A stretch of DNA of 64,000 nt from Tetradesmus obliquus (GCA_030272155.1 CP126198.1:4278001-4342000); one strand, 5' to 3'; numbered from the stretch's first letter, positions 10,588 through 23,906 are shown. Notes: generated by a model from the letters alone, not told the origin. Numbers and translations are program-made.

Positions 10588-13500
10588 GCTACTGCGGTCT
10601 GCACTGCGGTTTGCATTGTGTTTGTGGTTGTGAGTTTGGTCGACACACAGAGGAGCGCCAGATCTGAGTACTCTGGTGACCTTGTTTTTGGCCTGCGGCA
10701 CTGCCGTGTGTCTGTGTGGTACGCTGCATATCAGTTTTGTACAATGAAGCTTGCGGAGATGCAATGTGTCATGCTGCTGAGGTTTGTTGTGTGGCCTGCA
10801 CCGTTATGGTGGAAGCAATGCACCCAAGCAGCATTGCAGCGCGTTCGCCCGACATGAGCCTTGAGCATGCAGCTCAGCTGCATGAGCATATGCATGGTGT
10901 GCAGTAAAACCGCATGCATGACACGTGCTGTGCCACCTAAGGATGACTCACCTAAATAAGCGCACAAAGCACTTGCTGCATGTGCCGCTTGTGCATATGG
11001 CGTGTTTGGTATGCGGTGTCTTGATGCTACTTGATGTGACAGATGTTGTGGGCTTGGTTTGTTGGGCTCAGCAGTATGCAAAGCAAAGCCACCAAGCCTG
11101 TTTGCAAGCTGCAGTGTTGTGCGCGTGATGCTAACTCTGGCCTGTGGCCGGGCAGCGGTTGCAGTCGCCGCCAGCATGCAGCAGTGGGGCTGAAGATCGG
11201 GTAGCAAAGTTTGCGGAGAAGGATGGGGCTAGCAGCACAGCCGCTGTTAGCACCTTTACAGATGCCTGTGGACAGAAGACCGGCAGCTCTGGCACAGGAC
11301 AGTTGGGGCTGCGGAGCAAACGTTTGGGTTGGTGTTTCATGCAGCGTGGGGCGTGGCCTCTGCCCTGCCTGGCTTGATGCAGCAATGCAATGCTGCACAT
11401 CATGCACGCAGTGCATGTGGAATGATGGTACGGCATGTGCACTTTGTGGCATCTGGCAACATGGCTGATGGCCGTTGCTGTGATGCACCAATTAGTGGTA
11501 GTCGGGGCGGCTAGGTGTGGTGTGTTCAACGCAGAAACGGTTGAATGCATTACAGCACAATAAAGCATGAGTCAGGCTAAACAGTTGCAGTGCCAGCAAA
11601 GTGTGCACTTGCAGTTGCCCCCCTGGTTCCTTGCAGGTTGTCAGAGGTAGTGAGGGAGCCAAGCCACTTACAACGACAGTGTACTGTCTTAGAGCTGGGA
11701 TGTGTTTCTGACTCGCCTGCCACACCCAGTGTCAAAGCTGCACTGCTGTGTTGGTTTGGTTAGGCTCTTTTTATCCTGCAATGAGTGTACCAGCTGTGCG
11801 TACCTTGCGTGTTTGGCTTGGTTTGGCATCCAAAGCTCAGGACATCGATGACGTTGCGCTGTTAGTTGGCAGCGCCCCGCGGTGCAGTTCAGGCAGCAAT
11901 TGTTGGAATTGTACAGCAAGATACTTGGCCAAGCATGGCCAAGCGCTTGTTTTACTTGCATGACTTGGTTGCGCACGTGCAGCAATAAAGAGATGGGAGG
12001 GAAGAACTGCGCTTCTTGGCACGCATGCAGCTCTGCTGCTGAGCCTGTACAAGGATCTGTCTGAATGGTGTGAAGCTGAAGTGCTGAGCTTTGACTTGGG
12101 CCTGGGCCCATGCAGCGCAACGTGGTGAGTGTGTGTGGCCTTCTGGCTTCTGTCGTGGCTTGGTGTATCAGCATGACACACATGAAATCGAGTTGGTGTG
12201 CACAGTGGTGTGCCAGGGCACATTTACAGAGGAAGCACCATAGGTGCCGGTCTACTGTTGTTGACAGGTGCACTTGCGCTGTTGGTGAAGCCCTTGCACC
12301 AGGAACACATCTGCCAATGCAGTTGCATTGGCAGATGTGGCTTGGGGGACACTTGCTGCTTCAGGTTGGCTGTGCTGCTGTCTTGGTTCTTGAATGCCTT
12401 GTGTGACTTGTTTGTGGCAGAACCTAGAGCACGCACAGCACACTTGGCAGAGATGTGTGCTGTGACATTTCAGTGCAGCTGCCGTGTTGGGTTCTTTACG
12501 GTAGTATTGGCAGTAACAAGGCGGTAGTCTTTGCTGTGGTTGCAGTACTGTGCGGGGTAGCCGTTTGGCCACCATAGCATTTATACAATACTAACAGGCA
12601 ATGCTGCACCCATTTTGCGTGTGAGAGTAGCAGGTTACCCCAGTGTATGTGCACCCGTAGGCGTACACGCATGTTTTGTATGGGGCACCAGGCAGAACAG
12701 AGGTCTAACACTGCTTGAGGATACGTGTAGTCTGTGATTTGCAGCGCTCTGCTGTTGCTGTGCACTGCTCTGTGGTTGCAGAACCCTGAGTAACACATGC
12801 CATGCTCGGTGCTTGCCTATAGCCAGCACACTCGCAGTGACACACTGTTGGGTGTTTGTTCGAGTTTCTGCTGTTTTGAGTGGTGCTTGGTTACTGGCTC
12901 ATGTGAGTGCGGATTGTTGCCACCGCTGTGCTGCATCTGCATGTCCCTGGTTGGTGTGGTTCTGTGCTTGATTCGGGATTGTTTGTGTTGGCACGCTTTG
13001 TTTGCATTGCCTGTCGGTTGTTTGGTGCTAGTGTTGGCTTGTGATGGCTTGCTTGTGCCTCAGTCTTCTCTTTTGGGAGGGGGTGAAGGTGTAGGCTACA
13101 CACAGCGCTGACTGATAGACTTCACTGAAGCTTTGTGGTGTGATCTACCACAGCCAGAGTAAGGATGGAAAGGTGTTGCAGCTTCTGTGTGTACGCCTGC
13201 TGTGATAAAAGAGTCAGCCTGAGGCACTGCGCTTCCAGGTTCAGCTGTTATAACAGTGTTATGCTGAGTCAGCGTAACAGTTACAGCTACGGGTTATGAA
13301 ATGCCGTGAGTTGGCAGGTGTGAAGAAGAGAAAGGAAGTATGTTACAACGCTGTCAAGCGTGTGCAGACGATGTGGCCGTCGAATGTCACAAGGTAACAA
13401 ATCCAGTGCTACATACGGTCATTGAGTTTTGCAGAGCGCTGGGTGAGCATATCAACTGCATCTGCACCGGCAGCTGGCTGTGCTGGCACTGCGATGAGGA

Positions 13501-15030
13501 CATGCGACGGGAATTGCTGGTGTGCACGCAATGCAGAGTGCACAACGAGTGAGCTGCTCCTATGGAACCCTGCAGTGATGCAGTGTCTCTGGCACTGAAG
13601 GATGGATGCAGGCTTGGTTTACCAGAGGAAAAGACGATAGCGTGTGGGTGTTTTGGCTACGGCTGCCGCCAATCATATGTGCTTCTAGCACATGCAGTGC
13701 TGCCGGGACACTGTTTGCTGTGTGGTTGGCTGGTGGGGTAGGCTCAGGGCTAACTCTCTGCTGATGCTTCCAGCATGCTTGCTGCAAATGTGCCGGCAAA
13801 ACACACAGAGAGGAGTCTGCTACACGGACTGGTGTTGTTCACATCAAATTTGTATCAGGCATCGGTGGTCAGTTGCCATGAAGTATCAACTTCAGCACTG
13901 GCATTGCTGAGTTGGCAGTAATGCCAGGGCCAGGGTTGCTGCCGCTGTCATGCTGATTGATGTATTGCGTTTTGAGCAGTCATTGCAGTGTTGCTGCGTG
14001 TGCACGCGGCCTTCAATGCTTACAACATGCTGTTGCCTGTGCAGGCCAGTTTGTGCCTCATGATGTGCATGGTTGTGTTGGTAATCCTGTCAGCTGGCGG
14101 CATCTCAGGATGCCAGCAACAGCCGTATGCATGATTCACACCATGGTCAGCTTGTGGTTGACATTTTTGTCCGGGAACTGGTGCATGTTTGTGATGTGGA
14201 CTGCAATTGATGGCGATACAACGCTGCTGGGGATGCGGCGCTTTAGCGCATCTGGCTGTGACGCACAGACTCGGCCGCCTAGGGGCTGGCTGGGCAGCAG
14301 CACTGATTCATGATACCATCTTGCTTTGGCCTTTGGCGCTTGACAAAATGGCCCGTTGGGGCAACAACAGCAATCAAGTGCGCTTGATGTACGAGTATGA
14401 TCGAGTTGAAGCATTATGTGTACTTCTGCGCAGATGAACAGCACTGAAGCAGCTTGCGCTGTGATGAAACCAATCTCAAAGAGCCTCTGAGCATCTGCGT
14501 TCAGGGATTTGTGCTGTGAATGTTGTCCATGCTGCATGGGCCCATGCACGATGGGGAGTTACCCCACAGCCTGGAGTGTAGCCCTTGGTGGTATGCATCG
14601 TGTTGTAACACACAGAGATCCAGCCCCATCCAGCCTCACGCGCCTTTGAAGCCTAACCTTTCAAGGCTTACGTGAGGCGCAATGAGTATGGCAGCAGCAG
14701 CGCGCAACAGCACTCAGGCCCCAGGAGATGAGCCACTGGTCAGGCTGAAAATGTAACTTGCATGGTTCAGCCAGCCCGTTGACGGTGAACAGTTCAGACC
14801 TGCTCGATAGAGAAGGACCCTTAAGGCAAGCTCGCAAGTGCAAACACATGACACATATAGTGCCGATTCACGACGTTCATTGACTTCGCACTGCAATGAT
14901 GGAATGCGTCTGGGCTACTACTCGTGGTCAAATTCTTCTGAAAATATGAGTATGTGGCAAATAGTGGTATAAACAGTCCCGGAAGTTCAACATCCTGGTG
15001 GCTAGTGCTGCATCAGGAGGAACATTGGGC
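10588..15030 (+). other. T/G-rich downstream region with no convincing gene
   Basis: This 4.4-kb stretch is rich in T and G on the plus strand, as are the 3' regions of other plus-strand genes here. A TGTAA signal at 14604-14608 could end a very long 3' untranslated region. It contains a perfect hairpin (12306-12339) and an imperfect one (14633-14678, arms GCCTCACG/CGTGAGGC). Short Cys-rich frames at 11144-11377 and 13340-13552 lack support. Confidence 0.5.
12306..12339. repeat. Perfect 16-bp inverted repeat with 2-nt loop
   Basis: The arm CACATCTGCCAATGCA (12306-12321) is exactly complementary to 12324-12339 across a GT loop. It lies in the T/G-rich region downstream of the GCC2/PAN gene. 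Function unknown; it would form a stable RNA hairpin on either strand. Confidence 0.9.
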
Positions 15031-18000
15031 ATGGCTGGGCAAAGGGAGGATGCCTCTGTGCTGAAAAGGGTGAGCAATGCTGAGCTGGTCAAGTAAGCAT
15101 TGCAGGCCGACGACTGTCCTTTCAGCTCTGTGGAGGGTACCGCATGTGCAGGTGCCACATGCCTTACTGCTCATCTGCGCCTGCTGCATGTAGCACAGTC
15201 AGGCTCCTGCACAGTACTTGTGCCTTCTGTCAACCCATCGCTCTCGCTGTGGCCAATCATGCTCTGCTCAAAACCAACCACACTGTCAACAACCTTTGCT
15301 ACATGCAGGTTGAGAGGCTGGGCTTTCCTGTGAAAGCCACGCCGCAGCACCTGCTGCAGAGCCTGCAGCTACCCAGCCAGCAGCCCCGACAGCAACAGCA
15401 GCAGCATGAGGTCAGCCCTGGCAGCCCACCTGCCAAAACAACTTCATCAGCTACGGTTCACTTTGTCAGTCCCAGCAGGGAGGGTGACAAGAGGCTTCCT
15501 GCAAGGCTGTCCCTGCCAGGCCAGCTGCTGGCTCAGCAGCGCAGCAGCAGTCCCCCAGCAGCCAAGCTGCAGGTGTGCCTCTCAAAACCTCTATACACGA
15601 CATGTACGGCATGTTTCTAATCATCGTAAGGCATGCTACACAGCAGCAATTGTCTGTGCTGCTGTGGCTGGCCTGGCCCAAGATATCCATGCTTTGCTTT
15701 AGAATGGCTGCGGAACCAGTACTCAAGGCAACAGCTTGCTAACGTCGTCCTGCTCACAAATCGATGTCCATGTACCCTTATGCTTGTCTCAGGCACTCAG
15801 GGCATCCTCTCCAGTGCTGCAGCACCTGCTGCTGCCTCCGCTAACCGGCACAGGCAGCCGCCCAGGCAGCGAGCAGCCCTCGCCTTACCTGGATGTTAGC
15901 ACATCCATGTCGGCTTTCACAAACAGCAGCCCAGCACAGCAGCACCCACACTCACCCCTAGGCCAGCAGCAGCAGCGCAGGTGCTACAGCCCTGCCCAGA
16001 GTCCTAGCCCCAACAGCCAGCTGCGCACAAGCAGCGGTGGCAGCAGCCCAGCTTGGTGCAGGCTGTCCAGGCTGTCTGAGGCTGAAGCAGCCATAGACAA
16101 CACGTCTTCTTGTGCTGCTGGTCGTAGTGCTTCTGGTGGCGTTCTCAGTGCAACCAGCTGGCAGGGGCACTCGCAGTCGTTGCCAGCATCTGCGACAGCA
16201 GCTGGCCGGCAGGCGCGAGGCCAGACAGCGCCAGCCTCCAGGAGCGCTGCTGCTGCCAGGGGCAGCGCCAGCAGCAAGCAGCAGCAGACGCAGCAGCAGC
16301 GTTGCCGCTCTGCAGCAGCTGCCAGCGTTGGGTGCGTGGACGCTGGCCTGCGGCGTGCGCGGCGTGGCAGGCGTGGCAGGCGCGGCTGGGATGGCAACAC
16401 CAACCCTCCGCTGGAGCCCAGCTTTGAGGATGCGCTGATGGCCTGGCAGGAGGACACAGAAGCCGGGGTGTATGGTGAGCAGCAGCGCACCTGCGAGCTC
16501 AAGCATATCAAAGATGACTTAAGGCGACGCCTGTTTGCGACTGCGTACTGTTTGCCTGGTGCCGGGCAGTGCTGGGCCTTGTGCACAAAAAATGTGTGGT
16601 GGGTCATGTGTAAGCCTGATGATGTGTACGTGTTTGATGATTGCCTGCAGGACCCAAGTTCCTGGGCAGCTGGGCAGCGGTGAGCAGCGGTCAGCTCAAC
16701 TCAGCCACGGCAGGCGCCTGCTGCTTCAGCAGCAGCGGCAGCAGCAGTCCTGCAGGCGGCTCCAGCAGGGCGGTATCAGCCAGTAGAGCCGCAGCAGCTG
16801 CTGCTGCTTCTGCTGCGCCAGGCTATGAAGCTTCTGAGCTGGCAGCTGTGTTCCAGGGCTCAGGGGATGAGGCGATGCAGGCGCTGGAGGGGCTGGTGCT
16901 GAAACACCTGGCAGGCAGGCAGCACCTGACGCTCATGCAGCTGCAGCGCGGCATACAGGCTGTGTCCTGCCTTGACAGCCCCTTCCAGCTGGCGGCTATT
17001 GGCGTGCTTCTGCGGGGAGGCTGCTGGCTGGCGGCGATGCAGGTGCGGCAGGGCTGTGGCTGCAGCTTGATGCTTTCCTGCACATGTGGGCTGCTGCATG
17101 TGTTCAACATCATGCCCAGCTTTTTGAAACCTACCAGCCTGCACACGCGAAGCAGCTTACAAGGGGCAGCGGCAGCCAGGCTGTGGCGGCAAGCAACAGC
17201 TGCAGGCGTCCTGCAAGCTTACAAGATCGTGCTGCTGCTGCACATGTGCAGGTGGCGTATGCAGACCTTGCACTGCTGTGTGAGGTGCTGCTGGAGATGC
17301 GCCAGATGCTGGCCACCTGCCTGCAGCTGGACAGCCAGGTGAGGGCAGCATGCACGGGGTGCTGTGCACACCGCAGTCACGCATACTGCAATGTTGTGGC
17401 AAGAGCAAGCATGCATACACATGCAGGACATTTATGCACTTGCTGCCCCGCTTACATGGTCATGCAAATCAGCTTGCCTGTACCTCACCTGCGCACACTT
17501 CAATTCAACATTGGTATGTCTCTGTGCATTTAACTGCAACCTCTGCTGCCCGCAGCTGGCTGCTGCCATCTGGTTCTGGCACAGCGTGGACCGTGGCATG
17601 TTCCTGCGCGCCTTCAGGGGCCACGACCTCATCAGCCAGTACCAGCGCCTGCGCAGGCAGCACTGCCGCTTGCAACAGCTGCAGCAGCCAGGACAACGGC
17701 AGCAGCAGCAGGGCGCATACAGCAGCAAACTGTGGGCAGCAGCCTGGCAAGCTAGCTGCAGTTCAGGGGGCGGTGCTGCAGCGGGTGAGGTGCATCCGCA
17801 GCTGGCGGCGGCAGAGCAGCAGCTGCTGCTGGCTGTGGTTGACAACTACCTGGCGGATGCGACTGCTGCACTGCAGGCTCAGCAGGAGGCGGCTGCAGCA
17901 GTAGCTAGCGCGTCTGGGCTGCAGCAGCTGCTGTTCTCAGTGCTCGAGTTGTGTGAGGATGACGCAGCATGTCTCAATGAGGGCGCAGCATGTGGTGCTG

Positions 18001-18166
18001 CTTGGGCAGGAGATGGCAGGGGCAGCAGCAGTGCAGGTGATGCAACTGTAGAAGATGTGCATGGCTCAGCAGCAGCAGGAGCAGCAGGGCATCCGCTGCT
18101 GCAGACGCTGCAAGTCAGCAGCGACTGGCGGATCCTGACAGAGGCGCCACCAAGGGATGAGCATGC

Positions 18167-18235
<69 letters not shown>

Positions 18236-18769
18236 GCCTGAGCAAAAATCACTTCCTCCTGCACAGGCGTGCTTGCAGGATGCTGCATTGCTGCCAGGCA
18301 GCACTATGGACACCCTGCCCAACAGAAACCCAGCAGTCGCCAAAGCGGCTACACCAGCACATGCTGCTGGTTCAGCGCTGCAGTCGGCTACTGTGCGAGT
18401 AAGTGCCAGCAGCTCACATGGTGGCCCCAGCAGGTCATCTGAAAGCAGCTCATTGCCACATGTACAGCAGCAGCGGCAGCAGCGGCAGCAGCAACAGCAG
18501 CAGCCAGCACCACGAGCAGGAGCGGCTGCCACGGTCAAGTTGTCGCCAGCAAAAGCCACACTGGACAGCCAGGCATGCACGGGCGCTTCAGCAGTGAAGG
18601 CTGCCAGCAGGGGCAAGGGCAGCGCTAAGGGCGGCAGCAGTGGAGCCCTCAAGACTCAGCAGCCGAAGTTGCAGCAGCAGCAGCAGCAGCAGCTGTCTGT
18701 GTTTGCTGGGTCAATGGCAGCAGCGGATGTGCTCAGTGCGCTTGCAGCACCTCAGCAACATCAAGAAGT

Positions 18770-18804
<35 letters not shown>

Positions 18805-21799
18805 TGCTGCAGGAGCAGCAGGTGCTTGAGCAGCATCAGCATGCTGTGCACAGTGCCACAGATCTGCAAGGCCAGGAGTCAGGCGGCACTAGCAATGCAC
18901 AGCTGCAACAGCAGCAACAGCAGCAACAGCAGCAACAGCAGTCCAGCAGCACACATGAGCAGCCTGCACCTCTGCGGGAACATCATGAGCCGAGGCACCC
19001 AGAGCAGGGGCACACTGCTGGGCTGCTGTGCGACGAGGGAGGTCCGCCATCAGCAGGCAAGAGCACCAGCAGCAGCGATTCTGACAGTGCTGTCCACGGC
19101 AGCGGCAGTGTCCCAGCAGAGCGGCATGGAGCATCAGCGGATGTGCTGGGAGATGCCTCGCCAGCCATCGCAGCTCAGGGCCTGCAGGCAACAGCAGCTG
19201 CTGCTGCTGCAGCTGATGAAGCGGCGCCGGCAGTTACAGCAGTGCCAGGTGCTGCTGTTTCAAGCTCCCCTGATCAAGAACTTGTCCCTGCAGTGGTACC
19301 TGCCAGTAATCAGCAGGAGCAGCAGGAGCAGCAGGAGTGGTTGCATGGATCACAGGCAGCAGCCCTGCCAGCGCCGCCTCAGCAGCAGCAGCAGGAGGTG
19401 CCCAAGGCTCCTTCAGCACCCTGCAGCAGGCCGCAGTCCCACCAGGCCAGCCGCCGCAGCAGTGCAGCCTCGCGGCCCAGCAGCTCCAGCATGCACGGCA
19501 GCAGCAGCAGGCCAGGGCTCGCCAGCAACAGCGCCATGCTGCTGGCAGCTCAGCAGCGGCTGCTGAGTGGGCAAGGGGTTGAAGCAGCAGCAGCAACAGC
19601 AGCAGGAGAGGTGTCAGGGCTCAGCTGGTCTAGGCCAGGTTCTGCTGCAGCTGCACTGGGCTGCAGCAGCAGATTGGGTAGTGCAGCAGCCGGCAGCCCG
19701 CAGGGCCCGACCAGCCAGCTGTTTGCAGGCAGCAACAGTGGCAGTGGCAGCCGCCACAGGCCATGGTCTGCTGCTGGCTCTGCCTCTGGCAGTGCAGCGG
19801 CAGGCTTTGCAGCTGCAGGTGCCCGGCCTGCGTCAGCCGGGTGCATGACGCGTGGTGGCGCCGCTGCAGTTGAGGCAGGGCTGCAGCGGCTGCGCGACAG
19901 TTGCGCACAGCAGCGGCGAGACATGGAGGCAGCAGCGCAAAGCATTGCTGCAGGCGGAGCTGAAGCAGACAGCAGCAGTGCTGCTGTAGTCAGTTGTGCA
20001 ATATCTTCAAGGCCAGCATCACCGCAGCTGGCTGCTCTGGCCACAGCTACTGCAGGTGTGCGTGCTACTGCTGCTGCTGGCGCTGGCAGCAGGCCGGGCT
20101 CTGCTCTGCGGGCAACGAGCAGGTTGAGTGGCGACAGCAGCAGCCGGCCTGGCTCAGCGCTTGTTGGGCTGCAGGCGGTAAGCGGTGTAGGTGGCGCAGG
20201 CAGCAGGCCAAGCTCTGCACTGCAGGCAGCCAGCAGCGTGACTGCTGCTGGCGGCAGCAGCAGCAGGCCAGGGTCATCAAACACGCTAATGGTTGTAAGC
20301 AGCGGCAGTGCAGCAGCTGGTGTTTTGCAGGGTGGTATGTTGCTGGAACAAAGCAACGTATTGTTGCAGCAGCAAAACCAGCAGGAGGGATGCACATCTC
20401 AGCCGTCATGTGAAGAGGAGCAGAGCATGAGTAGCGCTGGTGCTGAGCTGCTGCAGCTGCCCAGGGTGCTGCAGCAAGTGCCTGAAGAGGACAGCAAAGC
20501 AGTGCTCAGCATGCAAGCCAGCCGTGAGCACCTAAGTGGTCCACCACTGGAGCAGCAAAAGGATATCAACAAGGCAGAGGATGCGGCTGCTACTGTGTTT
20601 GTGGCAGAAAGCGGGCGAGTTGCTGTAGAAGGCAGCGAGCAGCAGCTGCTGCAGGTGAGCTGCATGCTGGTCCCTGTACACGCGCATCCTGTGAATAGGA
20701 CGAGGGGTCAAGCGTACTTATACTTTGCCAGAAGCATCAACCTAGCAGCCACTCAAACCAGTAGAGCTGCATGCAGCATGCAGCTGCTCCGTGTTGCCTT
20801 TCCTGTCGCGCTCTGTGTGCAGCAGTATGCCTATGCATGTGTGTCACGAAGTGCTTACCCTGATGGCTGTTGCGGCTGCGCTGCCTCCCTGCCTGCAGAG
20901 CGAGCTGCAGCAGACGATGCAGCTGTTCCAGCAGCGGCTGCAGCAGACAGCACTGATGGCGCAGCAGCTGCTGGCACACCAGGTGGCAGGCCAGGCAGCT
21001 CGCTGCAGCGGCAGCAGGCCAGGCTCTGTACAAAACAGCAGACCTGGCTCCGCAGCAGCAGCGCAGAAGCATACCAGCAGCAATGCCCAGGGAGCTGCTG
21101 CGCAGCTGAAAGGAGGCCTTGCAGGGTCTGCCTCTGGTGGCAGCAGCAGCAGCGGGGGTTCAGGGCTGCGCCTGACGCCCCGGCTTGCTGCGCTGGGTGT
21201 GGATGAGCCTCCCAGTGCTGCTGAGGTGGCGGAGTATGCAGCATACCTTGGCATGGACCCCCAGCAGGTGAGCAGGCCCGGCTGCTTTGTCGCTCTTGCA
21301 GGAGCTATCCTGCCTGGTAGTTAGGTGTGTTGCTGTGCAAGTACAACAAATGCAAATGCTTGGGCTGCTCCTGCTCCTGCTGCTGCTGCTGCTGATGATG
21401 ATGATGACGTTGATGCCGTGTACGTCAGGCAGTTGAAAGAGCACGCAACGCAGTTGCCCGAGTCAACTTCTGCATGACTATACTGCTGCACAGCTGCAGC
21501 CCGGTGCTGTGCATTTTGCCTCACCATCACTGCTGCTGCTGCATGGTGCTTTTCTCTGCCTTCTGCCCTGCTGTCGTTGGCAGGATGCGGGCCTGCTGTA
21601 CATTGCTGAGCTGGCCCTCACAGCACCCTGCCCTGATGGCTGGACTGTGCACCTGGACAATGACGGCAATGAGTTCTTCTACAACCCCACCACCCAGGCC
21701 TCAACATACGAGCACCCCATGGACCAGCACTACAGGGATATGTACCAGCAGAAGAAGCAAGAGCAGCAGCAACAGCGGCAGCAGTCACAGCCCTGCTGA
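15031..21799 (+). CDS. CEP164-like WW-domain protein with a Gln/Ser-rich centre
   Basis: Eight exons, all in phase: 15031-15069, 15309-15572, 15793-16474, 16651-17042, 17252-17338, 17556-20654, 20899-21267, 21584-21799; 1715 residues. The C-terminus carries EVAEYAAYLGMDP, then DAGLLYIAE, then a WW module (CPDGWTVHLDNDGNEFFYNP ... YEHP) and HYRDMYQQKK. This order closely follows the start of animal CEP164, a distal-appendage protein of basal bodies. The second WW tryptophan is Tyr here. Residues about 489-1521 (one 3.1-kb exon) are low-complexity Gln/Ala/Ser with roughly ten SRPGS/SRPSS-type motifs. A short helical region (about 380-510) lies before it. The first exon encodes only 13 residues and was chosen because it gives an in-phase ATG; the 5' end is therefore the weakest part. 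Likely ciliary or centriolar, but WW plus coiled-coil proteins of other kinds are possible. Confidence 0.6.
18171..18233. repeat. CAG run of 21 units (polyglutamine)
   Basis: An uninterrupted CAG tract in frame as Gln inside the large exon of the CEP164-like gene. Further shorter CAG tracts follow at about 18769-18803 and 18903-18942. Confidence 0.95.
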
Positions 21800-22465
21800 T
21801 CAAGGTAGCTACAGCCATAGCGGGCAGCTGCAGCAGAATCAAGCAACAGCTGCATTGGCTGGTTGTATGAGTAGCAGGGTGCCGCTGTGTGAAGTTGGAT
21901 GATGACGGGATGGTCAAATGCATGTTTTGACCTGCTGAAATCTCCATCCATCAGCCATGTGTCACTGCAGTGATAGGCGGGTTGTGCAACAGGTGCTGGT
22001 GACACCTCAAGCAGTAGCCGCTTACCAATTGGGTGCATTTCAGACCCACAATGCGCCTTAAAAAAATGTACATGCAATGCATGCCTGAGCAAGTTCAAAG
22101 CTCAAGTGAGCGGATGCTGTTGCCCACTGGTGACCACTGGGCTGAATACGGACAAGCGACGGTGCTGAAGGCACGGAACGGTACAAAGAAAGCAAATCGT
22201 GCATTTTTGGTTGCGTATGAGATGTCATCAAAGCCCTTATCCGGCATTAGTCAGGATTTGAGCATGCTTCACGGGATTACATGTCATTTTGCCGTTTGTC
22301 ATCTCGTAAACTGGCATCCTACGCAGCCTGTTCCCAGCCCTTTATAGATGCAGCGCAGACATGGATTCAGTACTTGTGTGTCTGATTGAGTGCAGCGATT
22401 AGTAGCTCAGGATCTACACAACCTGCTGCTACTTTCTACTTCTCACTTTGCTGACATCAGCAACA
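21800..22465. promoter_or_regulatory. Intergenic region and isocitrate lyase A promoter
   Basis: A TTTATAG TATA-like element lies at 22341-22347, about 120 bp before the start codon. GCTGACATCAGC, a palindrome also found (with two extra bases) before the other isocitrate lyase gene, lies at 22450-22461, directly upstream of the ATG. I see no gene in this stretch. Confidence 0.5.
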
Positions 22466-23838
22466 ATGGCTTTCGCTGCCTCTGCCGACGACAAGCGCTG
22501 GGAGGGTGTCTCTCGCCTGTACACAAAGCAGGATGTTGAGAAGCTCCGCGGCAGCATGAAGATCGAGCACACTCTGGCCCGCCATGGTGCCGAGCGCCTG
22601 TGGAAGCTGCTGCACACCGAGCCCTACATCCATGCCCTGGGTGCTCTCACCGGCAACCAGGCTGTTCAGCAAGTGCAGGGTGAGTGCTTGCAGGGCTGCT
22701 GGCATTGGTCTCACGTACTCAGCTGTCGAGTTCCCGCAATTGTCTCACACTACGGAATTGGGTCCAGCAGAGCAATCACCGGCAGCTGCTATGCTAATGC
22801 TTCGCATTTCCATCAAGAGTAGAATATATGCTGACCTGCCTCGCTTGCTGCCCTGCCTGCCTGCCTGCCCTGCCTGCCTGCCCTGCTGCTGCTGCAGCTG
22901 GCCTGAAGGCCATCTACCTGTCTGGCTGGCAGGTGGCAGGCGACGCCAACAGCGCGCTGCAGACCTACCCCGACCAGAGCCTGTACCCTGCCGACAGCGT
23001 GCCCAAGGTCATCGAGCGCATCAACAACGCCTTCATCCGCGCCGACCAGATCCAGCACTCCCAGGGCAAGTCCGACATCCACTGGTTTGCGCCCATCGTG
23101 GCGGACGCGGAGGCCGGCTTTGGCGGCAACCTCAACGCCTACGAGCTCATGCGCGCCATGATCAAGGCCGGCGCCGCGGGCGTGCACTTTGAGGACCAGC
23201 TGGCGTCTGCCAAGAAGTGCGGCCACATGGGCGGCAAGGTGCTGGTGCCCACATCCGAGTTTGTGCAGAAGCTGCAGGCGGCGCGCCTGGCCGCTGACGT
23301 CAGCGACACCCCCACCGTCATCATCGCGCGCACTGACGCCCTGGGCGCCTTCCTGCTGACCAGCGACATCGACGAGCGCGACAGGGCCTTCTGCACAGGT
23401 GGGTGGGTGGATTTCTGGCTGCTGACTTTGTCCTTCGAACAGGATGCTGCTTGCTTGACAATGCTTGTTTCTGCTGTTGCATCTTGCATGCCCAGCTATG
23501 CTCTGTTGTATCTCAGGTCCTGCCGCTGTTTGTCACCACGTGCACCAAGCTGACTCCCTGCCTGCCTGACTGCTGCCTGCCTGCCTGCTGCCTCCTCCCC
23601 TCCCCTGCCCGTGTGTGCTGCAGGCGGGCGCACCTCTGAGGGCTTCTTCCAGATCAGGGGCGGCATCGAGTCTGCCATTGCCCGCGGCCTGGCCTACGCA
23701 CCATACGCAGACCTGGTCTGGTTCGAGGTGAGAAATCAGCCGTCTGACTTGGCTCCAGATTGTGCTTCTGCACTGCATGCCGTCACAGCCGTGCTTGCAA
23801 CGTGGGTGGTGGCAGTGCAGTCCAGCTGGAACCGTGCT

Positions 23839-23906
<68 letters not shown>

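Noticed and set aside
11144-11377. Possible extra 3' exon of the GCC2/PAN gene
   Set aside because: The donor at 10585 gives a phase that meets a stop in the candidate exon within about 15 codons; the TAA at 10585-10587 is simpler.
13340-13552. Short Cys/His-rich frame
   Set aside because: No recognised spacing, no splice partners, and it sits in T/G-rich 3'-type sequence.
14633-14678. tRNA-like hairpin
   Set aside because: It has outer arms GCCTCACG/CGTGAGGC but no T-arm or anticodon-arm pattern. No tRNA or rRNA was seen in the window.
18157-18652. Poly-Ser, poly-Cys and poly-Leu frames over CAG/CTG runs
   Set aside because: They are other-frame shadows of polyGln coding exons or of intron microsatellites.
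17364-21206. Single 1280-codon open frame on plus
   Set aside because: It reads through two introns (before 17556 and after 20654). Splice sites and phase support exons 17556-20654 and 20899-21267 instead.
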